This document shows, piece by piece, positions 34,112 to 41,110 of a stretch of DNA of 64,000 bases. The notes under the pieces are model-generated. The model worked only from the letters and a program-made list of their open reading frames with translations. It searched no databases and had not been told where the DNA came from. Position 1 is the first letter of the stretch, and every line of letters begins with the position of its first letter. The position numbers and the translations under genes were made by a program. The stretch is from Candidatus Leptofilum proximum (GTDB lineage: Bacteria; Chloroflexota; Anaerolineae; Promineifilales; Promineifilaceae): the NCBI GenBank assembly GCA_016710325.1, contig JADJXK010000002.1:2914001-2978000 (forward strand), in the 5' to 3' direction.

Positions 34112-36613
34112 ATGACAAATAACGGCGGTTACAGACTAGAGTACCTGGAAAAATACCAGGGCCGTCCCCAAAAGCCATCTGGCAACAAAAACAATCCCGA
34201 CAAAAAACCGCGTGGCTGCCTGGCCAAAAGCCTCATCGTGCTGGTGCAGCTGAGCCTGATTGGCCTGCTGTTTGGCGTGCTGGCCTTTGTCGGCGCCTAC
34301 GTTTACCTCAGCAATGAGTTGTCTGACTCGGTTGACCAGGTGCTGGCCTATCGCGGCACGGGCGTGGGCGGCACACCGCGCTTCTACGACCGCAACGGTG
34401 CGCTGCTTTTTGAGCTAACCACCACCGAAAAACGCCTCTGGCTGGCCTACAACGAAATCCCGCGCTCGGTCATCGACGCCACGGTGGCCGTGGAAGACGA
34501 TACCTTCTGGACCAACTATGGCTTTGATCCGGCCGCCATTGGCGCGGCGCTGCTGAACAATTACCGGAACCAGGACGGCCGTCCCGTCGGTGCCAGTACC
34601 ATCACCCAACAACTGGTACGGCATATCGCCTTCACCTACGAGGAGCGCGTCAGCGTGAGCTACGAACGCAAACTGCGTGAACTGTTCCTCGCCTTCATCA
34701 TGACCCAGCAGCGCAGCAAAGAGGCCATCGTGCAGATGTACCTCAACGAAATTTACTACGGCAACCTGGCCTACGGCATCGAAGCCGCCGCCCAAACCTA
34801 CTTTGCCAAATCGGCACAAAACCTGACGCTGGCCGAAGCGGCTTTTCTGGCCGGGCTGCCGCAATCACCCCTGGATTGGGACCCGTACACCAATTTTGAG
34901 GCGGCCAAGGCGCGCCAGGAATTTATTCTGGACTTGATGGTGGACGAAGGCACCATCACCCCGCTGGATGCGGAGATTGCCAAGGGGGTCACCGTGCACA
35001 TTGCCCCGCGCATCACCGCCAACGAAGCAGCGGGCGAAGTGACGCTGGAAGCGGCCCACTTTGTGCTGTACGTGCAAAACGAGCTGGAAAAGCTGTACGG
35101 CCCGGACGCCATTGCCCTGGGCGGCTGGCAAATCACCACCAGCCTGGACCTGAATATGCAAAAAATGGCGGAAACGGCCGCACGCCAACAGGTCGCCGCC
35201 CGGGCCGCCGCGCACAACGTCAGCAACGCCTCCGTGGTGATTCTCAAGCCCAACACCGGGGAAATTTTGGCCATGGTGGGCAGCCTGGATTACTTCGACG
35301 AGTCGATTGACGGCCAGGTGAACGTGGCCCTCAGCCCGCGCCAGCCGGGCAGCAGCATCAAGCCCATCACCTACGCCACCGCCCTGCAGCGCGGCTGGTC
35401 CACCGCCGATGTGCTGTGGGACGTGCCCATCGAGCTCGACCTGGGTGACGGCGAAAAGATGACACCAAGGAATTACGATGGTACCTACCGCGGCCCGGTG
35501 CTGTTCCGCGACGCCCTGGCTAACAGCTACAACATCCCGCCGGTGCAGCTGCTGCGCGATGTAGGCGTGCCCAACTTCATTGCCACGGCACGCAGCATGG
35601 GCATTGAATCGCTGCGCGAGCCACCCGGCTTTTACGGCCTGGCCCTCACCCTGGGCGGCGGCGAAGTGCCCCTGCTGGAAATGACCCACGCCTTTGCCAC
35701 CCTGGCCAACCAGGGGCAAAAACCACGCCTCACCGCCGTGCTGCACATCACCGACAGCCGGGGCAACGTGATTTTTGACGCGCAGCAAAACCAGCTGCCC
35801 GCCGTCAACGCCCTGGACCCGCGCATCGCCTACATCATCACCGACATTTTGGATGATGACCAGGCGCGGGTGGCGGCGATGGGCTACAACAATCCGCTGG
35901 AGCTGCCCTTCCCTGCCGCCGTCAAAACCGGCACCACCACCGATTTTCGCGACAATTGGGTAGTAGGGTACACACCGGGCGTGGTAGTAGGCATCTGGAT
36001 GGGCAATTCAGACGGCCGTCCCATGGTCAATTCCTCCGGGTTACAAACCGCCGCCCCGCTGTGGAACAACATCATGCAAACCATCTACAACGACCCGACC
36101 ATGATGCAAAGTTTGTGGGTAAACGGCCGTCCACCCGCCACCGGTTTCGTCCAGCCCCAAGGCATTGAGCTGCGCCCGGTTTGCCTGCCTTCCGGCACGG
36201 GCGGCAGCCGCTGTGCCGCCAGCCGCAACGACTGGTTTATCGTCGGCGCGCCCACCCACGGCAATGCCCGCATCAGCTACAACCCCAACATGGGCGAAAA
36301 CTTAGGCGCATGGACCCTCTCTACCATGTCCATGCCTGCCGACGAAGGCCAGCGCTTTCTGGACGCCCAGCCAGCGCTGAGCAACGGCAGCAAAATCCCC
36401 CGTCCCACCGAGTGTGTCATCAACAGCACCAGCCCCCCGGCGGGCGCCACCGTGCGGCTCTACCTGCCCGTGCCCCCGTTTTACCCGGATGAGATCAAAG
36501 CCCGGCAGTGGGCACAAAGTTCCGGCTACCGCATGGCGCCTGCGGCCGTTTGCCCCCTCAGCGTCATTCGAGGTTCGTCTTCACCCTTGCCCACAAGCAC
36601 ACCGGGGGAGTGA
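34112..36613 (+). CDS. Class A penicillin-binding protein (GT51 plus transpeptidase)
   Basis: The 833-residue bifunctional enzyme polymerises and cross-links peptidoglycan. A Lys-rich cytoplasmic tail and a membrane helix at about 40-66 precede the GT51 domain, with catalytic Glu128 (VAVEDDTFW), GASTITQQL and ERKLRELFLAF. The transpeptidase domain has SSIK (Ser414-Lys417), SYN in ANSYNIPP and KTG in VKTGTTTDF. In GT51 the usual EDRxFxxHxG motif here reads EDDTFWTNYG, so the Arg and His are replaced. The C-terminal 150 residues form an extra Pro/Ser-rich domain with several Cys. The start ATG at 34112 fits the family. Confidence 0.93.
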   Translation: MTNNGGYRLEYLEKYQGRPQKPSGNKNNPDKKPRGCLAKSLIVLVQLSLIGLLFGVLAFVGAYVYLSNELSDSVDQVLAYRGTGVGGTPRFYDRNGALLFELTTTEKRLWLAYNEIPRSVIDATVAVEDDTFWTNYGFDPAAIGAALLNNYRNQDGRPVGASTITQQLVRHIAFTYEERVSVSYERKLRELFLAFIMTQQRSKEAIVQMYLNEIYYGNLAYGIEAAAQTYFAKSAQNLTLAEAAFLAGLPQSPLDWDPYTNFEAAKARQEFILDLMVDEGTITPLDAEIAKGVTVHIAPRITANEAAGEVTLEAAHFVLYVQNELEKLYGPDAIALGGWQITTSLDLNMQKMAETAARQQVAARAAAHNVSNASVVILKPNTGEILAMVGSLDYFDESIDGQVNVALSPRQPGSSIKPITYATALQRGWSTADVLWDVPIELDLGDGEKMTPRNYDGTYRGPVLFRDALANSYNIPPVQLLRDVGVPNFIATARSMGIESLREPPGFYGLALTLGGGEVPLLEMTHAFATLANQGQKPRLTAVLHITDSRGNVIFDAQQNQLPAVNALDPRIAYIITDILDDDQARVAAMGYNNPLELPFPAAVKTGTTTDFRDNWVVGYTPGVVVGIWMGNSDGRPMVNSSGLQTAAPLWNNIMQTIYNDPTMMQSLWVNGRPPATGFVQPQGIELRPVCLPSGTGGSRCAASRNDWFIVGAPTHGNARISYNPNMGENLGAWTLSTMSMPADEGQRFLDAQPALSNGSKIPRPTECVINSTSPPAGATVRLYLPVPPFYPDEIKARQWAQSSGYRMAPAAVCPLSVIRGSSSPLPTSTPGE

Positions 36614-36660
36614 GTGATAAGTGAAAAGAGGCTCACTTATCACTTTTCACTTTTTACTTC
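36613..36660 (+). terminator. Hairpin overlapping the PBP stop codon
   Basis: AGTGATAAGTGA (36613-36624) pairs over 12 bp with TCACTTATCACT (36633-36644) and is followed by TTTTCACTTTTTACTT. It touches the stop codon of the PBP gene. The words belong to the TTTCACTT family. Confidence 0.65.
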
Positions 36661-36680
36661 AGTTCTGCTAAATCCAGGCG

Positions 36681-37121
36681 CTATTCAGCCGCTTCGAAAT
36701 TCAACACACCGTCCGGGGTATGCAGGGTAAGCTGGTTGCCAGACAGCGTGTAGCTGGTTACCTGGGCCAGAGCGGCCATAAAGTCGGCCTCCTGCTGCAT
36801 CATCGCTTCGTCGGCGCAGGCCATAAGCGTGCTGGCCAGCATGCCCACCGTCATCGTGCCGTCCTCGCCAAGCGTGACCTCCCCCGAGTAGCTGTTGCAG
36901 CTGGCATTGCCGCTAACTTGCCCTTCCGCAAAGTTCAGCGTGGGTGCGGAATTGGGCAAGACGGCCGTTACGTTACCCTCCACCCCAAAGGAAACCAGGT
37001 TCCAACTCGTGCCTTCCAGGTTTGCGCTCTCATCAGCCTCCCCCGAATTACAGCCCACTATTGTGAGCAAAAACAGCAAACTCATCACCATCATTTTGAT
37101 CAATTTTTTGGGCAACTTCAT
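36681..37121 (-). CDS. META-domain lipoprotein (HslJ-like)
   Basis: The 146-residue product has a lipoprotein signal (lipobox IVGC) followed by one META domain: LEGTSWNLVSFG at the start, the FAEGQVSGNASCNSYSGEVT core and MACADEAMMQQEADFMAAL. This pattern is the HslJ family, linked in E. coli to heat and novobiocin resistance; the molecular role is unknown. The protein should sit on the outer face of the membrane. Its start lies near a TGCGACGCA-type inverted repeat (37144-37176), which separates it from slyD upstream. Confidence 0.9.
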   Translation of the reverse strand: MKLPKKLIKMMVMSLLFLLTIVGCNSGEADESANLEGTSWNLVSFGVEGNVTAVLPNSAPTLNFAEGQVSGNASCNSYSGEVTLGEDGTMTVGMLASTLMACADEAMMQQEADFMAALAQVTSYTLSGNQLTLHTPDGVLNFEAAE

Positions 37122-37143
37122 TTTTAATTCTCCTCATTTCTAA

Positions 37144-37176
37144 AGGTGCGACGCACTTTGGAAATGCGTCGCACCT
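37144..37176. repeat. 12-bp inverted repeat, TGCGACGCA family
   Basis: AGGTGCGACGCA (37144-37155) and its exact complement (37165-37176) flank a 9-nt loop. It lies upstream of the META lipoprotein gene. It is the third copy of this word family in the window. Confidence 0.72.
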
Positions 37177-37228
37177 GAATACAGCTACTCAACGCCGCAA
37201 CCGGGAAAAAAGTTCCACACCTGGACAA

Positions 37229-37261
37229 AAAAAGGACACTCACGGCAGGAGTGTCCTTTTT
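37229..37261 (-). terminator. Intrinsic terminator of slyD
   Basis: AAAGGACACTC (37231-37241) pairs with GAGTGTCCTTT (37249-37259) around a 7-nt loop. On the minus strand it ends in a run of seven T. It lies about 50 bp after the slyD stop. Confidence 0.88.
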
Positions 37262-37310
37262 ACGAGGTTGCAATTGCCCGGCGCACAGCGCCAGTCCAGG
37301 ATCGTTGGCA

Positions 37311-37811
37311 TCAATGATGATGGCCATCTCCCCCATGTGCGTGGCCGTGGGCCAGTTCTTCGGCCGTCGCCGCCCGAATGGCGGGAATGTGGACCTCGAA
37401 GTGCAGCGTTTCACCAGCCAGCGGGTGGTTGAAGTCCAACATCACTTCTGTTTCGCGGATTTCGGCAATGGTGGCGTCGAATGGTTCGTCCGTTTCCACG
37501 TCGCGCAGGCTCAACTCCAGCCCTTCTTCCAGTTCCAGGTCATCGGGAAACATGGAGCGTGGCACAATTTCAAAGGCATCCATGTCTACATCGCCATACG
37601 CTTCGTCTGGCGGCACAACCACCGTTTTACGGTCGCCGACGCCCAATCCCACCAGCGCTTTTTCCAGGCCGGGGATAATCTGGCCGTAGCCGTGTAAATA
37701 CTCCAGGGGGCCCTCATCGGTGGAGGAATCGATCACTTCACCGTCATCCAGGCGCAGGGTGTAATCGAGAGTCACCACAACGCCGTCTTTCACTTTCAAC
37801 GCTTCGCTCAT
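37311..37811 (-). CDS. slyD: FKBP-type peptidyl-prolyl isomerase, SlyD-like
   Basis: The 166-residue product has the SlyD layout: a split FKBP domain (VVVTLDYTLRLDDGEVIDSS, LEYLHGYGQIIPGLEKAL, then LDFNHPLAGETLHFEV) and an inserted IF chaperone domain of about residues 70-130. The tail is His-rich (HGHAHGGDGHHH) and probably binds nickel or zinc. It isomerises prolyl bonds and assists folding in the cytoplasm. Length and start are standard. A clear terminator follows at 37229-37261, so it is a single-gene transcript. Confidence 0.93.
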   Translation of the reverse strand: MSEALKVKDGVVVTLDYTLRLDDGEVIDSSTDEGPLEYLHGYGQIIPGLEKALVGLGVGDRKTVVVPPDEAYGDVDMDAFEIVPRSMFPDDLELEEGLELSLRDVETDEPFDATIAEIRETEVMLDFNHPLAGETLHFEVHIPAIRAATAEELAHGHAHGGDGHHH

Positions 37812-37885
37812 AATAATCTCCCTGTCTCCGTGTGCCCATTCGCAAAAAAGTTAACGGAAATGGCGAAGGGGCACTAAGAAAAAGA

Positions 37886-37918
37886 AAGACTTTCGCCCTT
37901 TGACAGAACGAAAGTCTT
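37886..37918 (-). terminator. Terminator downstream of cspA
   Basis: AAGACTTTCG (37886-37895) pairs with CGAAAGTCTT (37909-37918) over 10 bp. On the minus strand it is followed by TTCTTTTTCTT. It lies about 80 bp after the cold-shock gene. Confidence 0.75.
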
Positions 37919-37998
37919 CACACTACAACTTTTAACTTGCATTACCTGTAGCCGGGCGACTGGATCGCCCAAACACAGGACTAAACGCGCGTTTTACT

Positions 37999-38208
37999 TT
38001 AGACGGCCGTTACGTTCGCAGCAGCCGGACCTTTGGGTCCCGCTTCGATGCTAAACTCGACACGTTGACCTTCATACAAGGTTTTACGGCCGAAACCATT
38101 GATGGCCGAATAGTGAACGAACACGTCGTCCCCACTATCCGTAGCAATAAAACCAAAGCCCTTCTGGTCATTGAACCATTTGACGGTTCCGGTGGTTGTT
38201 TCAGACAT
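37999..38208 (-). CDS. cspA: Cold-shock protein
   Basis: The 69-residue cold-shock domain protein has RNP1 (KGFGFIA) and RNP2 (DVFVHYSAI) and the aromatic face that binds single-stranded RNA and DNA. It acts as an RNA chaperone and antiterminator. The start at 38208 (MSETTTGTVKW) is fixed by AAGGAGA 8-10 nt upstream, so the longer 86-residue frame is rejected. The last codons contain an ACGGCCGT motif (TAV end). A leader of more than 50 nt before the start is usual for cold-shock genes and is possible here. Confidence 0.95.
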   Translation of the reverse strand: MSETTTGTVKWFNDQKGFGFIATDSGDDVFVHYSAINGFGRKTLYEGQRVEFSIEAGPKGPAAANVTAV

Positions 38209-38308
38209 TGAAAAAGAATCTCCTTGTGGTTCTATGGTAAACGGCCGTTTTGTAACCACATCTATTTTTCTAAATTTGGCCGTTTACACTGCGGTCCTGC
38301 CCAGAAAA

Positions 38309-38349
38309 AAAAGCACTGACCCGACTTTTTCCGTCCAGGTAGTGCTTTT
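38309..38349 (-). terminator. Terminator of the alpha/beta hydrolase gene
   Basis: AAAAGCACT (38309-38317) pairs with AGTGCTTTT (38341-38349), extended by ACC/GGT with one bulge. On the minus strand it runs into eight T. It lies about 120 bp after the hydrolase stop. Confidence 0.8.
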
Positions 38350-38471
38350 CGTAATCCAGGACAAAACTCGCAAAATCTACGCAAATAGCGTACACGATTC
38401 TCCAATTTCCGTCAATATTCCCCCAAAACTGGCCCTGAGCAGTAGAAGAAGCTAGCAAAACGCCTTGCTCA

Positions 38472-39497
38472 TCATTCAAAGAATGCCTGGACGGCATCAA
38501 CCACCGCTTGCGGCTGATCAAACATGATAAAGTGGCTTGTATCCGGTACAACAATTACCTGAGAACCAGGGGCGGCCGACGCCACCCAGTCAGCGTACCA
38601 GGCCACACTAGTCTCTGCATATCGTTGGGCCATCTCGGCAAAGCCTGGTGGCGCGTCCTCTGTAGCCAAAATGTCGGCTGATTGCAGCACCACCACGACG
38701 GGTTCTACGGGCAGGGGCGCAGTGGCCAGAACGCGCTGGATGTCGTCGGTGGTGGCCGTGGAATATTGGCTCGCCCAGGTCCGAATTGATGTCCTGGTGC
38801 GCGCCGTTTCAGATACCAGGCTGTAGTACGCCACGTTTTTGATGCTGTCTGGCATTGGCCCCTGCATCTGGCCAGCTAACGGCCGTGCCACCCCCGTCGC
38901 AATCAAAAAATCGGCCATCCCCTCCGATAAGCCCAGTGGATTGTCAGGCGTGTACCATTCATTCTCGATGTCCGTCAGCAGTGAACCTTCAATCGATACC
39001 ATGCCGGTCACGGTGATTTGACGGCCGTATCGCGCATAAAAATCATAAACCGGCAGCATGCCCGCCGAAAAACCAACCAGCACAACCTCCTCTTCACCCA
39101 GCGCAGTCAGAACGGCAAAAAGATCGTCGGCCATGGTTTGCGGCATGATGGTTGGACCAGGCTCACTCCAGGCATAACCCGCCGGATCAAAGGCAATCGT
39201 GCGGGCAAACTGAGAAACATCTGGCTGAACCGCCTGCCAGATGGCTGAATTGCAGCCAAAACAGCCCACAAAAACCACAGCCGGACCATCGTAATCGGCG
39301 CCCTGCACGTAAACGTGCACGTCACGGCCGCCTACATCAATCAGTTGTGAACCGGCTGGTAAAGGGGCTTTTGCCAGGGCGTTGTCCCGAATGGAAGCAT
39401 TCAAAGTAGTTACAATCAGGCCAAGAACAAGCAGCGCCAACAAGCCACCAGCGATGCGCAGCAACCAGCGCCAGCCTACACGCTTCTTTGCAGTCAT
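38472..39497 (-). CDS. Membrane-anchored alpha/beta hydrolase
   Basis: The 341-residue product has an N-terminal membrane helix (residues 7-30, WLLRIAGGLLALLVLGLIV) and then an alpha/beta-hydrolase fold. The nucleophile elbow is GFSAG (Ser), preceded by an oxyanion-type segment VVFVGCFGCNSAIW, and the catalytic His lies near the C-terminus in PDTSHFIMFDQP. The acid is probably the Asp in VVLQSADILATED. The substrate is unknown. The start at 39497 has AAGGA eight nt upstream; an ATG three codons earlier is possible. It is upstream of a terminator and stands alone. Confidence 0.88.
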   Translation of the reverse strand: MTAKKRVGWRWLLRIAGGLLALLVLGLIVTTLNASIRDNALAKAPLPAGSQLIDVGGRDVHVYVQGADYDGPAVVFVGCFGCNSAIWQAVQPDVSQFARTIAFDPAGYAWSEPGPTIMPQTMADDLFAVLTALGEEEVVLVGFSAGMLPVYDFYARYGRQITVTGMVSIEGSLLTDIENEWYTPDNPLGLSEGMADFLIATGVARPLAGQMQGPMPDSIKNVAYYSLVSETARTRTSIRTWASQYSTATTDDIQRVLATAPLPVEPVVVVLQSADILATEDAPPGFAEMAQRYAETSVAWYADWVASAAPGSQVIVVPDTSHFIMFDQPQAVVDAVQAFFE

Positions 39498-39530
39498 AAA
39501 AATCATCCTTGTTGAATTTGATCAATGATT

Positions 39531-39651
39531 CAGGACTTACACACTTACAGAATTATGAGCCGCGAATGACGCGAATTTTCACGAATTTCTACCCAATTTC
39601 GCGCTAATTCGTGAAATTCGTGGCTAAAAAAACCCGTCTGCGTAAGTCCTG
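39531..39651. repeat. Nested inverted-repeat element of about 120 bp
   Basis: Outer arms CAGGACTTAC (39531-39540) and GTAAGTCCTG (39642-39651) are exact complements. Inside are ATTCGT-family words in both orientations (CACGAATTTC near 39579, GAAATTCGTG near 39611-39620, with AGCC/GGCT ends). It lies between two minus-strand genes. The nested structure resembles a miniature inverted-repeat element; no target duplication could be shown. Confidence 0.65.
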
Positions 39652-39657
39652 TGATTT

Positions 39658-40548
39658 TTAAGCCAGTTGGGGTGGGTGCTCATTGGGTGGGCGGAAAGCG
39701 GCCCGGGCAAACAGCAGGGTAAGCGTCGGCCAGATAACAATGTGCCCCAGCATGGCCAGAAGCGACAATACAAACACAACTGTCTCAGCGCCGGTGTTTG
39801 TCGCCAAGCCGGCCAGGCCAATCGGTAACGCCATGAATACCAGGCAGCCAGCCAGCGGCTTACCGATACCATACAAATTTTCTGGCGTTCGCCAGAGCAG
39901 CCGGGCCAGCACCAGACCCGTGATACCGATGCCAATTTGCCCTGCCCAGGCCGCGATAATCAACCCTTTGTCGAACGCGGAAACGGCCGTCCCCAAAGCC
40001 CGCAGCGAACCCACATACAGCGGAGCATTGTAAACCAGCAAACTCAGCGTATCGGCCGTTAGCCACAACACGTAACTGCCAATGGCCACCTGCAGCGGTT
40101 TGTCCACGGCAGTCAGGTCAAAGCGCCAAAGGAGCAGGCGGCGCAGCATGTTTAACACATAAACCGTCAGGACAGCAATGAGCACCCCCATCGCTACCTG
40201 GCTCACTTGCATCGCGAGAGACTCTTCCGCAAACAGACTGTAAACCAGCACAGGAATGCCCATCATCACGACCAAAATGAGCAGGCTGGCAAAGGCGGCC
40301 GTTCTGTAGTGCGGTTTCCCCAGATGCACATCCTTCAGGCTGCGGCCCACCGCTTCGGGCGTGCCGAGGTCAGCCAGGGCTCGTGTTTGTGCGGCCGTTT
40401 GGCTCAACCCCTCCGCCTGGTAATCTTCTACAGCGTCCAAAAAATGATCGATGAATTCTTTTGTCACAAGTTCGGCCGTGGCAGCAGGCAGTTTCGCCGT
40501 CGCTGCGGCAAGCCACTGCTGCATGGCATGGTGATCATCAAGTGTCAT
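39658..40548 (-). CDS. HAAS-type membrane protein (permease-prefix helix domain)
   Basis: The 296-residue product begins with a soluble helical head of about 80 residues (HHAMQQWLAAATAKLPAAT, FIDHFLDAVEDYQAEGLSQTAA, LADLGTPEAVGRSL), characteristic of HAAS or permease-prefix domains. About seven membrane helices follow. Such proteins are usually partners of PadR-type regulators. Here its ATG overlaps the padR stop as ATGA (40545-40548), so translation is coupled. It may sense membrane or cell-envelope state, but no ligand can be named. Confidence 0.8.
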   Translation of the reverse strand: MTLDDHHAMQQWLAAATAKLPAATAELVTKEFIDHFLDAVEDYQAEGLSQTAAQTRALADLGTPEAVGRSLKDVHLGKPHYRTAAFASLLILVVMMGIPVLVYSLFAEESLAMQVSQVAMGVLIAVLTVYVLNMLRRLLLWRFDLTAVDKPLQVAIGSYVLWLTADTLSLLVYNAPLYVGSLRALGTAVSAFDKGLIIAAWAGQIGIGITGLVLARLLWRTPENLYGIGKPLAGCLVFMALPIGLAGLATNTGAETVVFVLSLLAMLGHIVIWPTLTLLFARAAFRPPNEHPPQLA

Positions 40549-40859
40549 GCTTGTTCCCCCAAAATGCGGCTGACGCCCAGCGAAAACTGCTGCCATTCCG
40601 CGTGTTCTCGTGCCAGCGCCTTTTGCCCGTCGCTGGTCAGCTGGTAATAACGGCGGGTACGACCCCGCACTTCCTCCTCGCTGGCCACAACAAGCCCCTG
40701 TGCCTCCAAATCGTGGAGGGTGGGATAAATCGTACCTTCGGCAAACGCCAGGCTCCCCCCAGAACGGCGCTTAATTTCTTTGGCAATGCCATAGCCGTGG
40801 GAGGGACTCAACGACAGAATGTGCAAGATTAGAAATGGCAAGCTCCCTTTCATGTTCAT
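40545..40859 (-). CDS. PadR-family transcriptional regulator
   Basis: The 104-residue winged-helix regulator has the PadR pattern: MNMKGSLPFLILHILSLSPSHGYGIAKEIKRR, GTIYPTLHDLEAQGLV and GRTRRYYQLTSDGQKAL. Short PadR proteins of this kind repress neighbouring membrane-protein operons. The start at 40859 fits the family length; the longer frame reads through the leader. It is followed by a translationally coupled HAAS membrane protein. An imperfect 46-bp palindrome just upstream (40871-40916) is a likely autoregulatory operator. Confidence 0.9.
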   Translation of the reverse strand: MNMKGSLPFLILHILSLSPSHGYGIAKEIKRRSGGSLAFAEGTIYPTLHDLEAQGLVVASEEEVRGRTRRYYQLTSDGQKALAREHAEWQQFSLGVSRILGEQA

Positions 40860-40870
40860 AGCGACCCATA

Positions 40871-40916
40871 CCTCGGTTCCCAATGTATTTGTTGCAGTAT
40901 ATGTTGGAATCCGAGG
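40871..40916. promoter_or_regulatory. 46-bp imperfect palindrome upstream of padR, candidate operator
   Basis: CCTCGGTTCC (40871-40880) mirrors GGAATCCGAGG (40906-40916) with one inserted base. The inner CAATGTAT and ATATGTTG also pair with two wobble positions. It lies 12-57 nt upstream of the padR start, where a repressor would block transcription or its own leader. Confidence 0.55.
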
Positions 40917-41110
40917 CATGTCAATACCCATCTTTGCAGGATGGCAAAGAAAAGGGCGTAAGTGATTCACGCCTCATTTTAATGACAGTGCCTGCGCGGC
41001 TCTATGGTATGTTTGGCACAGTCAGCCCCAGCCGAGTGACCCTGTAGCCGGGGAAAGTTTGCGGCAGCAGCGGATTATCGTTTGATGGCTCACGTTTTTG
41101 TTTCTTGTGG

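Noticed and set aside
38270..38554. 94-codon minus-strand frame after the alpha/beta hydrolase
   Set aside because: It overlaps the hydrolase end and spans its terminator hairpin; no ribosome site or family pattern.
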